Of a stretch of 64,000 nucleotides of DNA, positions 1 to 9,334 are shown in pieces. The notes beneath the pieces are model-generated. The model searched no databases, was not told where the DNA came from, and saw nothing but the letters and a program-made list of their open reading frames with translations. Within the stretch, counting starts at the first letter, position 1. Every line of letters starts with the position of its first letter. Made by a program: the position numbers and the translations under genes. Origin of the DNA: Bacteroidales bacterium (GTDB lineage: Bacteria; Bacteroidota; Bacteroidia; Bacteroidales; Bacteroidaceae); NCBI GenBank assembly GCA_012517855.1, contig JAAYUD010000082.1, forward strand, positions 1 to 64,000, in the 5' to 3' direction.

Positions 1-5
1 AAAAA

Positions 6-58
6 CATAAGGACGAAACTTGCGACTCACGGGCGTGAGTCGCAAGGTATATAAGTAC
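6..58. repeat. 22-bp-step palindromic element A (composite core)
   Basis: Three cores have centres exactly 22 bp apart. ATAAGGAC at 7-14 is centred at 10.5. A perfect hairpin with 13-bp arms (19-31 and 34-46, GG in the middle) is centred at 32.5. ATAAGTAC at 51-58 is centred at 54.5. The same composite core recurs at 50005-50056 with the flanking cores in the opposite arrangement. The element lies downstream of the GH18 gene and its terminator, and may extend beyond the window edge. The spacing is read directly; the function is unknown. Confidence 0.75.
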
Positions 59-108
59 CCCACCGAGAACAGGTAAGAGGATTGAAAAAGAATCCCCCAA
101 CGGCGAAC

Positions 109-145
109 AAAAAAATGAAGCAGATATATCGCATACCCGCTTCAT
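109..145 (-). terminator. Rho-independent terminator after the GH18 operon
   Basis: Read on the minus strand, the arms ATGAAGC and GCTTCAT (positions 145-139 and 121-115) enclose a 17-nt loop. They are followed by a run of Ts, seen as A109-A115 on the plus strand. It sits 28 bp past the GH18 stop codon, where the chitin-locus operon should end. Confidence 0.6.
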
Positions 146-172
146 CGTTACGAATCTTTAATTATAAAAAAA

Positions 173-1306
173 TCAGTGTTTCATAGTTGCATTCCAGACG
201 GCTTTAGTCAACGTTTCTTCACCATCGTCTCCACTGCAATCCCAATAGCACATGCCTTTCATACCTAATCCTATAATCCACGCACCTTTTATTGCGATGC
301 TTTTTGCATTATCATAACTATAATACATCTGACCATTCTTTGTCACATAAGGCACATTCGCGCCGGCATCCCAATTATCAATTTTGTATACGCCCTTATC
401 AAGAGTAAGAATATCTTTGTAATTGATCGTCTTATCCGAGAACGTATGCCTCCCATAGAAAGGAATACCAAGCAGCAATTTGCTGAAAGGAGCGCCGGCA
501 TTAATATACGCATTGACAGCACGTTGACAATCCCAATAAGATGAAGGATCGTTCAATGCAGATTGATACTTCGGAGCTGCATCCATATCATAGGTCATGA
601 TGTTAACATAATCAACATAAGGCATGACGGCTGCAATATCGATGTATTGATAACCACCGGCAACGGGCTTCTTATCCATTACGTATCCGGCAAAGGTCAA
701 TAAATAATTGTTACCTAGTGTTTCCCTCAACTGCTTCATCAGCAACGTAAAGTTTGCCACATCATTAGCTGGATCGCATGCTGCCCCACTCCACGAAAGA
801 CCGGGAAACTCCCAATCCATATCAATGCCGTCAATGCCCCACTTTTTGATAAATGCAAGACAATCTTCGGCAAATTGTTTGCGATAGTCTGCATTAGCAG
901 CAATAGCAGAGAAACTGCCTCCCTGTGAATTGTCACTATTTTCAACAACATGCGTAAACGATATCATAATCTTCAAAGAAGGATTCAGTTTCTTAAGATT
1001 GACAACGTTCTGGAATCTTGATTCTTGGCCTTCCAATTTGAAACCCTTATATACGCCACTCGCAACATAAACTTCGGCAAAAGCATAGTTAATATTTGTG
1101 ACATATTGCGGATCGGGCAGAGTGGATCCATACCATGTACAATAAGCCGTCACTACACGTCCATCAACTTTCGGCTCTGTAGTATCGCCATTACCGTTGG
1201 TAGAAGGCACCGAGTTGTAATCGTCTTTAGAACATCCCGTAAAAGATAAAGCTACCACTCCGAAAACGACACCTACTAAATATCTTAATCTAATATTATC
1301 TAACAT
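173..1306 (-). CDS. GH18 chitinase-like lipoprotein
   Basis: This is a glycoside hydrolase family 18 enzyme of 377 aa. The catalytic DxxDxDxE motif is visible as DGIDMDWE, with the acid/base Glu at residue 166. Other chitinase-type signatures are NIMTYDM, GIPFYGR and a C-terminal CYWDCSGDDGE stretch. The N-terminus has a hydrophobic segment ending in a lipobox-like FTGC (Cys25), so it is probably a surface or periplasmic lipoprotein. It is the last gene of the minus-strand operon with SusD/SusC and GlcNAc-metabolism genes, which supports chitin, chito-oligosaccharide or another GlcNAc-containing glycan as substrate. An endo-beta-N-acetylglucosaminidase acting on N-glycans is the alternative; the chitinase-like C-terminal motifs favour chitinase. 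Confidence 0.85.
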   Translation of the reverse strand: MLDNIRLRYLVGVVFGVVALSFTGCSKDDYNSVPSTNGNGDTTEPKVDGRVVTAYCTWYGSTLPDPQYVTNINYAFAEVYVASGVYKGFKLEGQESRFQNVVNLKKLNPSLKIMISFTHVVENSDNSQGGSFSAIAANADYRKQFAEDCLAFIKKWGIDGIDMDWEFPGLSWSGAACDPANDVANFTLLMKQLRETLGNNYLLTFAGYVMDKKPVAGGYQYIDIAAVMPYVDYVNIMTYDMDAAPKYQSALNDPSSYWDCQRAVNAYINAGAPFSKLLLGIPFYGRHTFSDKTINYKDILTLDKGVYKIDNWDAGANVPYVTKNGQMYYSYDNAKSIAIKGAWIIGLGMKGMCYWDCSGDDGEETLTKAVWNATMKH

Positions 1307-1407
1307 ACAAATATTTTTGAAGTGAAAAATATACTTAGAGAAGGTACATCCAACGGTTATATATCATAGCAAATGACATGAACAACCGTCGGACATACCA
1401 TTATCAT

Positions 1408-2307
1408 TTATTTAGCCTCGTAATATACATACCAGCCGCTATCATCCCAATCGACGCCCCCTTTATATTTGTCGGGATGATAAAGAGTCATGTAATTATC
1501 TGTCAAAGTAAGAATCCAGAATGTGTTTTTAGTATTATTCTGGCCTTCATCATCATGTTCGTGCCCGATAACGGGAATACTCGTGACCAACTCTCCGATT
1601 ACGCCCTTCTCCGGACTATTATGAGTATAAGAGAAAGAGCCACTGCCAACGCTATCGCCATTAGGTTTATAGGTCAAAAGTTTACCGCCATCATAAACCA
1701 TAGACATCGATTGGTCGCCTATCTTATCAATGGATGAAACATTATTCCACCATGCAAAGTTAGATTCAGGAGTATAACCGGCATCCGTATATTTCCAGCC
1801 GCCATGTGCTCCCATGTTACACACAGAGCCCCATGCTACAACTCTAAACTTCCATATCTTTTTGGCCGCTTTATCAGACTTGTCTTTTGCTCCTGTCAGA
1901 TATTTATCATATTCGTCGAAAACATTCGTTACGTTGAACGTGAATGGCTCTGTCTGAACAACCTTATTGGCAGAGATGCCCACATAATATAATTTATAAT
2001 CCCCATTGGCAGGACAAATAATGGTATCATTATCTGTACCATAAGTATACTGGGTATCTCCATGAACCAAATGCCATACACCCCCAATACCGGGACGATT
2101 ATTTTTTATGATGACGTATTGATCTCCTATCACTTTCCCATCTTGATTCGGTAATTGAGTACAAGACAATGCGGCTTTCAAATCGGAAGCTGAAATAGAA
2201 GTTCCATCCTTGTCGAAATTCGACTTATCTTCTAGCGGATCACAACTAAAGAAAGTAACCGCTGCAGCAAACAAAATTACATATTTAAAATAAGTTTTCA
2301 TAGTCAT
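1408..2307 (-). CDS. SusE/SusF-position surface glycan-binding lipoprotein
   Basis: A 299-aa predicted lipoprotein: a short hydrophobic N-terminus ends in FFSC, with acidic residues following the Cys. I do not recognise a catalytic motif. The position directly after susD (3-bp gap) and before the GH18 gene is typical of SusE/SusF-like or surface glycan-binding proteins. The C-terminal half is rich in Trp, Tyr and Gly, with motifs such as AWWNN and GWYVYY that could form a carbohydrate-binding surface. An alternative start lies two codons downstream (MKTYFKY). The glycan-binding role is inferred from context, not from a diagnostic motif. Confidence 0.6.
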   Translation of the reverse strand: MTMKTYFKYVILFAAAVTFFSCDPLEDKSNFDKDGTSISASDLKAALSCTQLPNQDGKVIGDQYVIIKNNRPGIGGVWHLVHGDTQYTYGTDNDTIICPANGDYKLYYVGISANKVVQTEPFTFNVTNVFDEYDKYLTGAKDKSDKAAKKIWKFRVVAWGSVCNMGAHGGWKYTDAGYTPESNFAWWNNVSSIDKIGDQSMSMVYDGGKLLTYKPNGDSVGSGSFSYTHNSPEKGVIGELVTSIPVIGHEHDDEGQNNTKNTFWILTLTDNYMTLYHPDKYKGGVDWDDSGWYVYYEAK

Positions 2308-2310
2308 CCT

Positions 2311-4098
2311 CTATTTTAAATTATTCCAATCATTAAATTGAGCTGAAGCATCCCAACCCGGATTCTGTTTAAGAACCCCATTCGAAAGATCTATTTCGTC
2401 TTGAGGTATGGGCCAATATCCTTGAGTTTTTTGCAATCGCGCAGCATAATCATAATGAACCATTGGAACAATGACAGCCGCATTGATAACCTTAAAGTCG
2501 TTTTGCTTGTTAAGCGCATCGCCGGCTTCTTTCAGAGAAGGTCCCGACCAACGCAGCAAATCCCACCAACGAATAGATTCAAATGCCAATTCCCAACGCC
2601 GTTCTTCTTTAATTGCCTCAAGAGAATATGTCACCGGAGCCATATGTGAACGTGCACGGACTTTGTTCAATCCGTCCGCATCTTGTTCCAATTCAGATTG
2701 CATCAACAGTACATCTGCAAAACGCATGTGTATTAAATCGGCAATATTCAATAAAGATTGAGAAGTTTGATTGGACATATCCGGATACATCTTCTTACTG
2801 AAAGGAAGGATATTCCCTTTATCATAAGCATTGATATTGATATACTTTTTCTGGAAATAGCCCGTTTGCTCATAATATCTTTTAGAGACAGTATAATCCG
2901 GCTCATCGGTATCCAATCTGGAATCCATCAGCATCGAACCCTTATGATTGGGATCCATAGCTTTATACGACCATATAGAACCTGTCAGGCGCGGATCTTC
3001 CGTATAGCCGTCAAGGAACGTTTGTTTCCCCGACCACTCTTTCCACTCGTTCACCATTGCAGGAGAGACAGGACCTGCCCCCCATCCGGTACCGAACGGA
3101 TAACTTACGAATTTATCATAATCATCGGCCGACGGAGAAAAGTATTGAGATACAGTATTGGTAAACCATGTATAGGTCCAATCAGATTTCATGTTGTGCT
3201 TATTGGCAAAGAGCGTTTCATCCGAACTATTGCCTACCCAACTCAATTTATTATCGACAACATATTTATAATGATAATCACTATTGTCTTCAGTCGCGGT
3301 ATTTGTATAAGCCCACAAATTACGCTGATCGCCCACCAGTTTATAACCGGAATTAGTTACGCAATCATCAATCCATTGGCAAACCATATCCTTTGTTATA
3401 TGTCCGGGCAACTCCGTCTTGGCATAACGCCCTGTATAAAACAAGAATATACGTGCCATAAAAGCTTCCGCCGCATATTTTGTAGCGTGACCGGCTCTTT
3501 CAGAGCCAGCAGGATATATTTTATTGGGCAACATTTCGATCGCGTTCTTCATATCCGAGGCAATCAATGAATACACACTGTCTATATCGGCCCGAGGCAC
3601 ATTACTTGCCTCAATTGTTTTACGAATAGGAACTCCGCCAAATACCTGAGCCAACTCATAATAAGCAATTCCTCTTAAGAAGTATGCCTCACCATAGTGC
3701 CTACTTTTCTCTTCGTCGCTCGACCAACTCTTTACATTAGGAAAAGAATTGATGGCATTATTGGCACGATTAATCAATGTATAATCACGACTCCAAAGCC
3801 CTAAGAAAGTATTCAAGTTATCTTTATACATTAAAAAATTGGTAGCACAATTATTAGAGAATGATAAGTTGCCTCCCAAACAGTCATCACCGGCCAATTG
3901 TGCAATATAATATTCAGACGAATTCTCAGGCGATTCGAATAGCAAATGGGCATAAATAGCAGTCAGCATTTCATCAGCATCTTTCTCCGATTCGGGGAAG
4001 TTTGCCGTAGTCTTATGTGTCAAGTCGTTCGTATCCAAAAAGTCATTGCATCCACACAACAACAAGACAGTCGATATTAAAAATATAATCTTTTTCAT
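2311..4098 (-). CDS. SusD-like nutrient-binding outer-membrane lipoprotein (chitin/GlcNAc locus)
   Basis: A 595-aa SusD/RagB family protein. The N-terminus is a lipoprotein signal ending in LLLCGC (Cys17), followed by NDFLDT, a typical SusD start. The helical TPR-like region contains YFLRGIAYYELAQVFGG, a hallmark of the family, and the C-terminus has the common RRWELAFESIRWWDLLRW segment. SusD proteins cap the SusC barrel and capture glycans at the cell surface. The gene lies 9 bp after susC and 3 bp before the SusE-position lipoprotein, so it is clearly cotranscribed. At 595 aa it is somewhat long for the family. Confidence 0.93.
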   Translation of the reverse strand: MKKIIFLISTVLLLCGCNDFLDTNDLTHKTTANFPESEKDADEMLTAIYAHLLFESPENSSEYYIAQLAGDDCLGGNLSFSNNCATNFLMYKDNLNTFLGLWSRDYTLINRANNAINSFPNVKSWSSDEEKSRHYGEAYFLRGIAYYELAQVFGGVPIRKTIEASNVPRADIDSVYSLIASDMKNAIEMLPNKIYPAGSERAGHATKYAAEAFMARIFLFYTGRYAKTELPGHITKDMVCQWIDDCVTNSGYKLVGDQRNLWAYTNTATEDNSDYHYKYVVDNKLSWVGNSSDETLFANKHNMKSDWTYTWFTNTVSQYFSPSADDYDKFVSYPFGTGWGAGPVSPAMVNEWKEWSGKQTFLDGYTEDPRLTGSIWSYKAMDPNHKGSMLMDSRLDTDEPDYTVSKRYYEQTGYFQKKYININAYDKGNILPFSKKMYPDMSNQTSQSLLNIADLIHMRFADVLLMQSELEQDADGLNKVRARSHMAPVTYSLEAIKEERRWELAFESIRWWDLLRWSGPSLKEAGDALNKQNDFKVINAAVIVPMVHYDYAARLQKTQGYWPIPQDEIDLSNGVLKQNPGWDASAQFNDWNNLK

Positions 4099-4107
4099 AA
4101 TCGCAGA

Positions 4108-7100
4108 TTAGAATTTGACATTTAATCCAAACAATACATTGCGGGAACCCGGATAGTATCCAAGATCAATGCCTTGTGCATAACTCCCCGCACTTTCACC
4201 ACCGAATCCGATTTCAGGATCCATTCCCGAGTAACCCGTAAAGGTATATAGATTCTGCACTGTAGCATACAGACGCAACTGAGTAAACGGAAGCGACTTA
4301 AACGTTTTCTTAAAATCGTATCCGATAGTCACATTCTTTATCTTCAGATAGTCTCCATTTTCCACATATAAATCCGAAATTTTATTCCAATTACTACTTG
4401 ATGAACTCGACAATCTCGGAAGTTTATTTGACGTTCCTTCACCATGCCAACGTTTCAATATATCCGTTGTGTAATTTTGCAACGGAGATGAACTGAAATC
4501 GCGATAACACTTCATTATCTGCTGACCGAATGCACCATACGTTGTTACAGAAAGATCTAAAGCTTTCCAACTGATATTGAAGGACAACCCCATTGTAAAG
4601 TCAGGATGAGGATCACCCAACTTTGTTCTGTCATTGGTATCAATCACACCATCATGGTTAACATCCTCCCAAATCACATCACCCGGTTGTGTCTTCTTCC
4701 CGTTGAGCAGTGCTCCTTTATAATTATCTATTTGAGCTTGATTTTGGAAAATACCTTTCGATTTATATCCGAAGAAATACCCAACCGGTTGTCCGGGTTC
4801 AGCCACACGATAACATTCTTCTGCACCTTCCCAAAGCAAACTGCCCGGACCATGAATAAGACCTTCCGAATTTCCTACCTTCGTTACTCTATTTCTATTA
4901 TACGAAATATTATAGTTAATTCCGTAATTGATGTCTTTGCCAACCTTATCATTCCAATGTAATGTCAGCTCCACACCATCGTTCTTTATATTACCTCCAT
5001 TGACTGATGGAGGATTGGCACCACAGCTATACAAGACAGGAGCTTCGACAAGCCAATCTTTTGTCACACGATGATACCAGTCGAACTCTACGCCCAATCT
5101 GTTTGAAAGCAAACGAGCGTCAAAGCCGGCATCGGTCTGCTGTTCTGTTTCCCATTTCAAATTAGGATTTGTCAACCGATAAGCATAAAAACCTGTTGAT
5201 ATATTATTCATAGAGTCTCCGAAAGAATATCCTCCATAAGTATTGTTGGACGCTATCTGAGAAATCCATTGAAACGTATCAACTCTATTATTACCATTTT
5301 GCCCCCACGATGCTCTGACTTTAAGAAAATCAAGCCAGTTCGAAGTAGACTTCATAAAGTTCTCGTTTGAAATGACCCACCCCGCAGAGAACGAAGGGAA
5401 GTATCCCCAACGATGACCACGAGCAAAAGTAGAACATCCGTCTGCGCGCATGGTGAAAGAAGCCATATATTTCTCTTGATAATTATAAAGTATACGACCG
5501 AAGAAAGAAGAAACAGCTGCTTGAGAATACGGTCCGCCACCCAAAGTCGTTACGCTTGTAGGATTAGTAGGCACATTAACCATATAGGCATGAGCAAGGT
5601 CTGTATAATACGAACCGACTTTTGTTCCATTCAGGGTCTCTCCATAACCCGATTTTTCGAGAGTGGAACCCAAAAGGACATCGAAATGATGATCGTTCAG
5701 ATTATAGAGATAGTCGACAGTATTCTCCCAAGACCACCGATTGTAAATAGACATAGACTGAGTGACCTGATCTTTATCGCTAATGAGCGTAGAGGTCAAC
5801 TCATAAGTAGGAACATAACCCCGATAGCTTGAAGAGCCGTAAATATAACCGAATTGAGATTTAATCTTCAAATTCTTCATCGGTTGCAATTCAGCATAAA
5901 TACTCGACTGCAAATAGTGTCCCTTATTCTTATTTTGGTTCATAAAGTAATCCAGATAGGCTATCGGGTTTTTATCCGAGCTATTCGATATATCCCAGTT
6001 GTATCCGTCGGCTATTCTATCTTTATACATATAGTAGTCGCCGTTGTAGTCGTAAGCATGCATCAGCGGACTCATCACAAGCATATTGTGAACGCCATTC
6101 CAATAGATACCGCCCGTACCGAACGAACCTCTTGTTTCTTCGTATTTATAATTGATTGTTTCGCCGACTTTAAGGAAATCCAAGTCTCCTATTTTCTTTA
6201 CGATCTGCGAAGTATTAACGCGGAAGTTATATCTATGCAAATCGGGAACTGCTCTAGGCACACCCATTGTGGCTTCTTGTGTTGTCATAGACAAACCGAC
6301 CGAATAAGTTGAGTTCGGGGTACCGCCTGAGAAGTTTAAAGAATGGTTTTGCACCACGGCGTTCTTGTTTTTAATTTCTTTCAGCCAATTGGTACCTTTC
6401 CATGTGCCGTCTTCTATTATCTTCAAATCTTTCGCAGGAATATAGTTCGACCAATTATAGGGTTCCAAACCATCCATTACACGCCCTTCATCTTGCATCG
6501 ACATATATTCTTTTGCGTTCAGTATGGTTGGAATTTTATATAGATTCTGCACGCCATAATATCCATCGTAACTAACGACAGATGTGCCCGACTTTCCTTG
6601 TTTTGTTGTTATCAATATCACACCGTTGGCTGCACGAGCCCCATAAATAGCCGACGAAGCTGCATCTTTCAGAATATCTACCGATTCGATATCCGAAGGA
6701 TTCAACCCATCCAAACTTGCATTGGCAACTCCATCGACAACATACAGCGGCTCGGAATCGCCGATAGTGCCGATACCACGGATATTGACAGTATATCCGC
6801 AGCCAATGAATCCATTGGACTGAGTGATATTCACGCCTGGCGCTTGACTTTGAAGAGCACCCATCACGTCTACCGTGTTCAACTTCGCAATATCATCACC
6901 TTTCACCTGAACGGTAGAACCTGTTACTAGTTTTTTCTTTTGAACGCCATATCCTATCACAACTACTTCGTCCAAAGATTTAGATTCTTCCACCAACACA
7001 ACTTTCATATTCTTACCGGCACTCACCACCTGAGTGCGATACCCGATATAAGATATGACAAGAGTAGAATTCACTTTCGCAGAAAGGGTAAAGACACCAT

Positions 7101-7362
7101 CTATATTGGTAGATGTGCCGTTGGTTGTTCCCTTTTCTAAAACACTTGCACCGATAATTGCTTCTCCTTTTTCGTCAACAACTTTACCAGTAACCTTTAC
7201 TTTGTTTTGACTTTGTTCGTTTGTTTCCGGAGATTTTTCTTTTGAAGTAGTAAGAACAGCATTATCCGATGAGAAAGGACTTCCATCATTTGCTTCGGCT
7301 TTGTTAGAGCCGAAGACAAATAATGAAATCAATGAAAATAGATAGATAGATTTAGTTCTCAT
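4108..7362 (-). CDS. SusC/RagA-type TonB-dependent transporter (chitin/GlcNAc locus)
   Basis: A 1084-aa outer-membrane transporter. After a signal peptide (about residues 1-24) comes a carboxypeptidase-regulatory-like domain (about 55-130) with GKVVDEKGEAIIGASV. A TonB-box/plug entrance follows (SLDEVVVIGYG), then the plug (GALQSQAPGV, YVVDGVANASL, DAASSAIYGARAANGVI) and the C-terminal barrel ending in LFGLNVKF. It imports oligosaccharides using TonB energy and pairs with the SusD 9 bp downstream. The spacer to the upstream SIS gene is only 23 bp, so cytoplasmic sugar genes and the outer-membrane transporter appear to share one transcript. Confidence 0.95.
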   Translation of the reverse strand: MRTKSIYLFSLISLFVFGSNKAEANDGSPFSSDNAVLTTSKEKSPETNEQSQNKVKVTGKVVDEKGEAIIGASVLEKGTTNGTSTNIDGVFTLSAKVNSTLVISYIGYRTQVVSAGKNMKVVLVEESKSLDEVVVIGYGVQKKKLVTGSTVQVKGDDIAKLNTVDVMGALQSQAPGVNITQSNGFIGCGYTVNIRGIGTIGDSEPLYVVDGVANASLDGLNPSDIESVDILKDAASSAIYGARAANGVILITTKQGKSGTSVVSYDGYYGVQNLYKIPTILNAKEYMSMQDEGRVMDGLEPYNWSNYIPAKDLKIIEDGTWKGTNWLKEIKNKNAVVQNHSLNFSGGTPNSTYSVGLSMTTQEATMGVPRAVPDLHRYNFRVNTSQIVKKIGDLDFLKVGETINYKYEETRGSFGTGGIYWNGVHNMLVMSPLMHAYDYNGDYYMYKDRIADGYNWDISNSSDKNPIAYLDYFMNQNKNKGHYLQSSIYAELQPMKNLKIKSQFGYIYGSSSYRGYVPTYELTSTLISDKDQVTQSMSIYNRWSWENTVDYLYNLNDHHFDVLLGSTLEKSGYGETLNGTKVGSYYTDLAHAYMVNVPTNPTSVTTLGGGPYSQAAVSSFFGRILYNYQEKYMASFTMRADGCSTFARGHRWGYFPSFSAGWVISNENFMKSTSNWLDFLKVRASWGQNGNNRVDTFQWISQIASNNTYGGYSFGDSMNNISTGFYAYRLTNPNLKWETEQQTDAGFDARLLSNRLGVEFDWYHRVTKDWLVEAPVLYSCGANPPSVNGGNIKNDGVELTLHWNDKVGKDINYGINYNISYNRNRVTKVGNSEGLIHGPGSLLWEGAEECYRVAEPGQPVGYFFGYKSKGIFQNQAQIDNYKGALLNGKKTQPGDVIWEDVNHDGVIDTNDRTKLGDPHPDFTMGLSFNISWKALDLSVTTYGAFGQQIMKCYRDFSSSPLQNYTTDILKRWHGEGTSNKLPRLSSSSSSNWNKISDLYVENGDYLKIKNVTIGYDFKKTFKSLPFTQLRLYATVQNLYTFTGYSGMDPEIGFGGESAGSYAQGIDLGYYPGSRNVLFGLNVKF

Positions 7363-7385
7363 GGTATTTGTTTTAATTTTATAGA

Positions 7386-8147
7386 TTAGAGTACATGAAG
7401 CCTCTTTTGATACTCATCAATAGCCTCATCCAGACGTTCCTGAGCAGTAGTATCTCCCGGAACATTGTGCGACGGATTAATATAGAGATGGACACCTCTC
7501 TCTTCAAGAATCTCACAAACAGTTGTAATGGTCATCCATACCATGGTGACAAATCCAAGTGTAGAAAGCGGTCCTATCTTATCAATATGATTCTTCATCG
7601 GTACAGAAGCATCTTGCAACGGAACACACGAATCGACAACGACATCTGCAAGCTGAAATAAATTCTTCTTGGAAGAATGACGTCCAGGTTTATCGCCCGT
7701 AGCGGCAGCCGAACCATAAACAATCACTTTCATTCCACATTTCTTTGCTTCAAGAGCCATATCGATATTCACGGCATTGATGCCTGTATGAGAGAATATC
7801 CACATGCAATCCTTCGAATCAAAATGATAGTTCTTCATGATCTGTTGTCCATAGCCTTCCTGGCGTTCCAGATATAAAAATTGATGAATACCCATCTGTC
7901 CCACAATCTGCGTGAAGAAAGTCAACGGCAATTCGCAAAGCGGATGAAAACCTACGATACCGCCAATACGCGGATACATTTCTTCGCACGGAATCGTAGC
8001 ATGACCACAACCCCATGTGTGTACCCAACGGCCGGCCTGAATACTATCGGCCATTATCGTAGCAGCCTTGCGGATGTTTTCCATTTGGGTAGATTCAATA
8101 CTGTCCATCACATTATGGGCGTTCTTTAACCATTCTTTTGCTAACAT
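7386..8147 (-). CDS. SIS-domain phosphosugar protein (UPF0309-like)
   Basis: A 253-aa cytoplasmic protein with a sugar-isomerase (SIS) fold. Visible are the phosphosugar-binding loop region WGCGHATIPCEEM near the N-terminus, FSHTGINAVNIDMALEAKK in the second half of the Rossmann-like fold, and KVIVYGSAAAT. It resembles UPF0309-type SIS proteins, whose reaction is not firmly established; MurQ-like etherases and GlmS-type isomerases share the fold. It lies 7 bp after the MFS gene and 23 bp before susC, between sugar import and phosphorylation genes. A role on an amino-sugar phosphate is likely by context, but the exact reaction cannot be read from sequence. Confidence 0.7.
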   Translation of the reverse strand: MLAKEWLKNAHNVMDSIESTQMENIRKAATIMADSIQAGRWVHTWGCGHATIPCEEMYPRIGGIVGFHPLCELPLTFFTQIVGQMGIHQFLYLERQEGYGQQIMKNYHFDSKDCMWIFSHTGINAVNIDMALEAKKCGMKVIVYGSAAATGDKPGRHSSKKNLFQLADVVVDSCVPLQDASVPMKNHIDKIGPLSTLGFVTMVWMTITTVCEILEERGVHLYINPSHNVPGDTTAQERLDEAIDEYQKRLHVL

Positions 8148-8154
8148 AATTTTA

Positions 8155-9318
8155 TTATTTAAAAAGTGAATAATGTTTGTATACTCTAAATAAAATCAAC
8201 ATCATGATAATACATACGATCATCACAACCGGATATACTGCCAAACTAATGACGTGTGACAAGGTACCTACTATACTATTAATTAGCGTATTCCCTACAA
8301 TACTGATCGTTATGGCCACTCCAAAGGCTGTTCCCAACAACGAAGAGTAATCTTTGCCTACAATGCTGAGTATAATGGGAAATGTTGCCGAGATACCTAT
8401 GCCGACAAGTATCATTCCCAACGCCGCCACCATAAAGTTATGGGCGAACGACAGGCAAATGAAACCGAGCATGGCAACAACAAAGCATGATATCAAAATA
8501 TTGTCTTGCTTCCATTTCTTCAACAACACTGCCAGACACAAACGCGAGACTGTCAATGCAACCACCATACAAGTAAGAGTCTGCAATATCAATCCAGATC
8601 GAATATCGGTAGATTTCTCCAGATACAATGTTGTCCAATTATTGCACGAACCTTCAATACCGCTCTCAAAAAAGAGGATGAAACTCAATATCAAAAGGCT
8701 CTTTTCTTTCAGCAGCCCGACAGCTTTCTTGAAAGGAAAACTCTGGGCATGCTTGGATACGGGGAAGGGAGCATAAAAACACACAACGATACATACCAGC
8801 ATCACCGCCCCTATAAACCGAATGATGGCTCCATAACTATAGTATTCCGATAAAAAGCCTATCAACAAAGGCATGCCTATTGCACCGATACCATAGAAAG
8901 CTCCCAAAAGACTAAGCTTCGAACCGCGTTGTAAATCATCATCGTACAAATCGGCCACCAATGCGTTGGTTTCTCCGTTCAGAACTCCACCTCCCAGACC
9001 TATCATAAAAATAGAAAACTGAAGCAATGGTATATCGAGAAAGAACGAAAGTCCTATCAGCCCCAACAAAACCGAAAAACAACTGAGCAGGAAAAGGACC
9101 TTATAGCCATAATGATCGCAGATAGGACCGAATATCAATGATCCAAGCAAGATACCCAAAGGAAGAAATGCCACCAAGGCCGATGCCTGCAAAGTACTCA
9201 AAAGCATCTTCTCCGTAAGAGATGGCAACACCGAACCGAGCGTAATCATAGATATTCCAAAGAAAGACATTCCGATACACGCGGCTATAAACGAAAACAT
9301 TTTATTGTCAGTATCCAT
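8155..9318 (-). CDS. MFS transporter, probable inner-membrane amino-sugar importer
   Basis: A Major Facilitator Superfamily protein of about 387 aa with roughly 12 hydrophobic segments. The family signature between helices 2 and 3 is seen as GPICDHYGYKVLF. The open frame extends upstream to 9507, but that would overlap the ROK gene by 173 bp and add a non-membrane leader. The start at 9318 (MDTDNKMF) follows a purine-rich AAGAAAAAGAAT; an alternative ATG at 9342 overlaps the ROK stop. It most likely moves GlcNAc, chitobiose or a related sugar from periplasm to cytoplasm for the upstream kinase. The substrate is inferred from neighbours. Confidence 0.8.
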   Translation of the reverse strand: MDTDNKMFSFIAACIGMSFFGISMITLGSVLPSLTEKMLLSTLQASALVAFLPLGILLGSLIFGPICDHYGYKVLFLLSCFSVLLGLIGLSFFLDIPLLQFSIFMIGLGGGVLNGETNALVADLYDDDLQRGSKLSLLGAFYGIGAIGMPLLIGFLSEYYSYGAIIRFIGAVMLVCIVVCFYAPFPVSKHAQSFPFKKAVGLLKEKSLLILSFILFFESGIEGSCNNWTTLYLEKSTDIRSGLILQTLTCMVVALTVSRLCLAVLLKKWKQDNILISCFVVAMLGFICLSFAHNFMVAALGMILVGIGISATFPIILSIVGKDYSSLLGTAFGVAITISIVGNTLINSIVGTLSHVISLAVYPVVMIVCIIMMLILFRVYKHYSLFK

Positions 9319-9334
9319 ATTCTTTTTCTTTTTA

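Noticed and set aside
2758-3570. 270-codon frame antisense to susD
   Set aside because: It lies fully inside a well-supported SusD gene on the other strand and has no family features.
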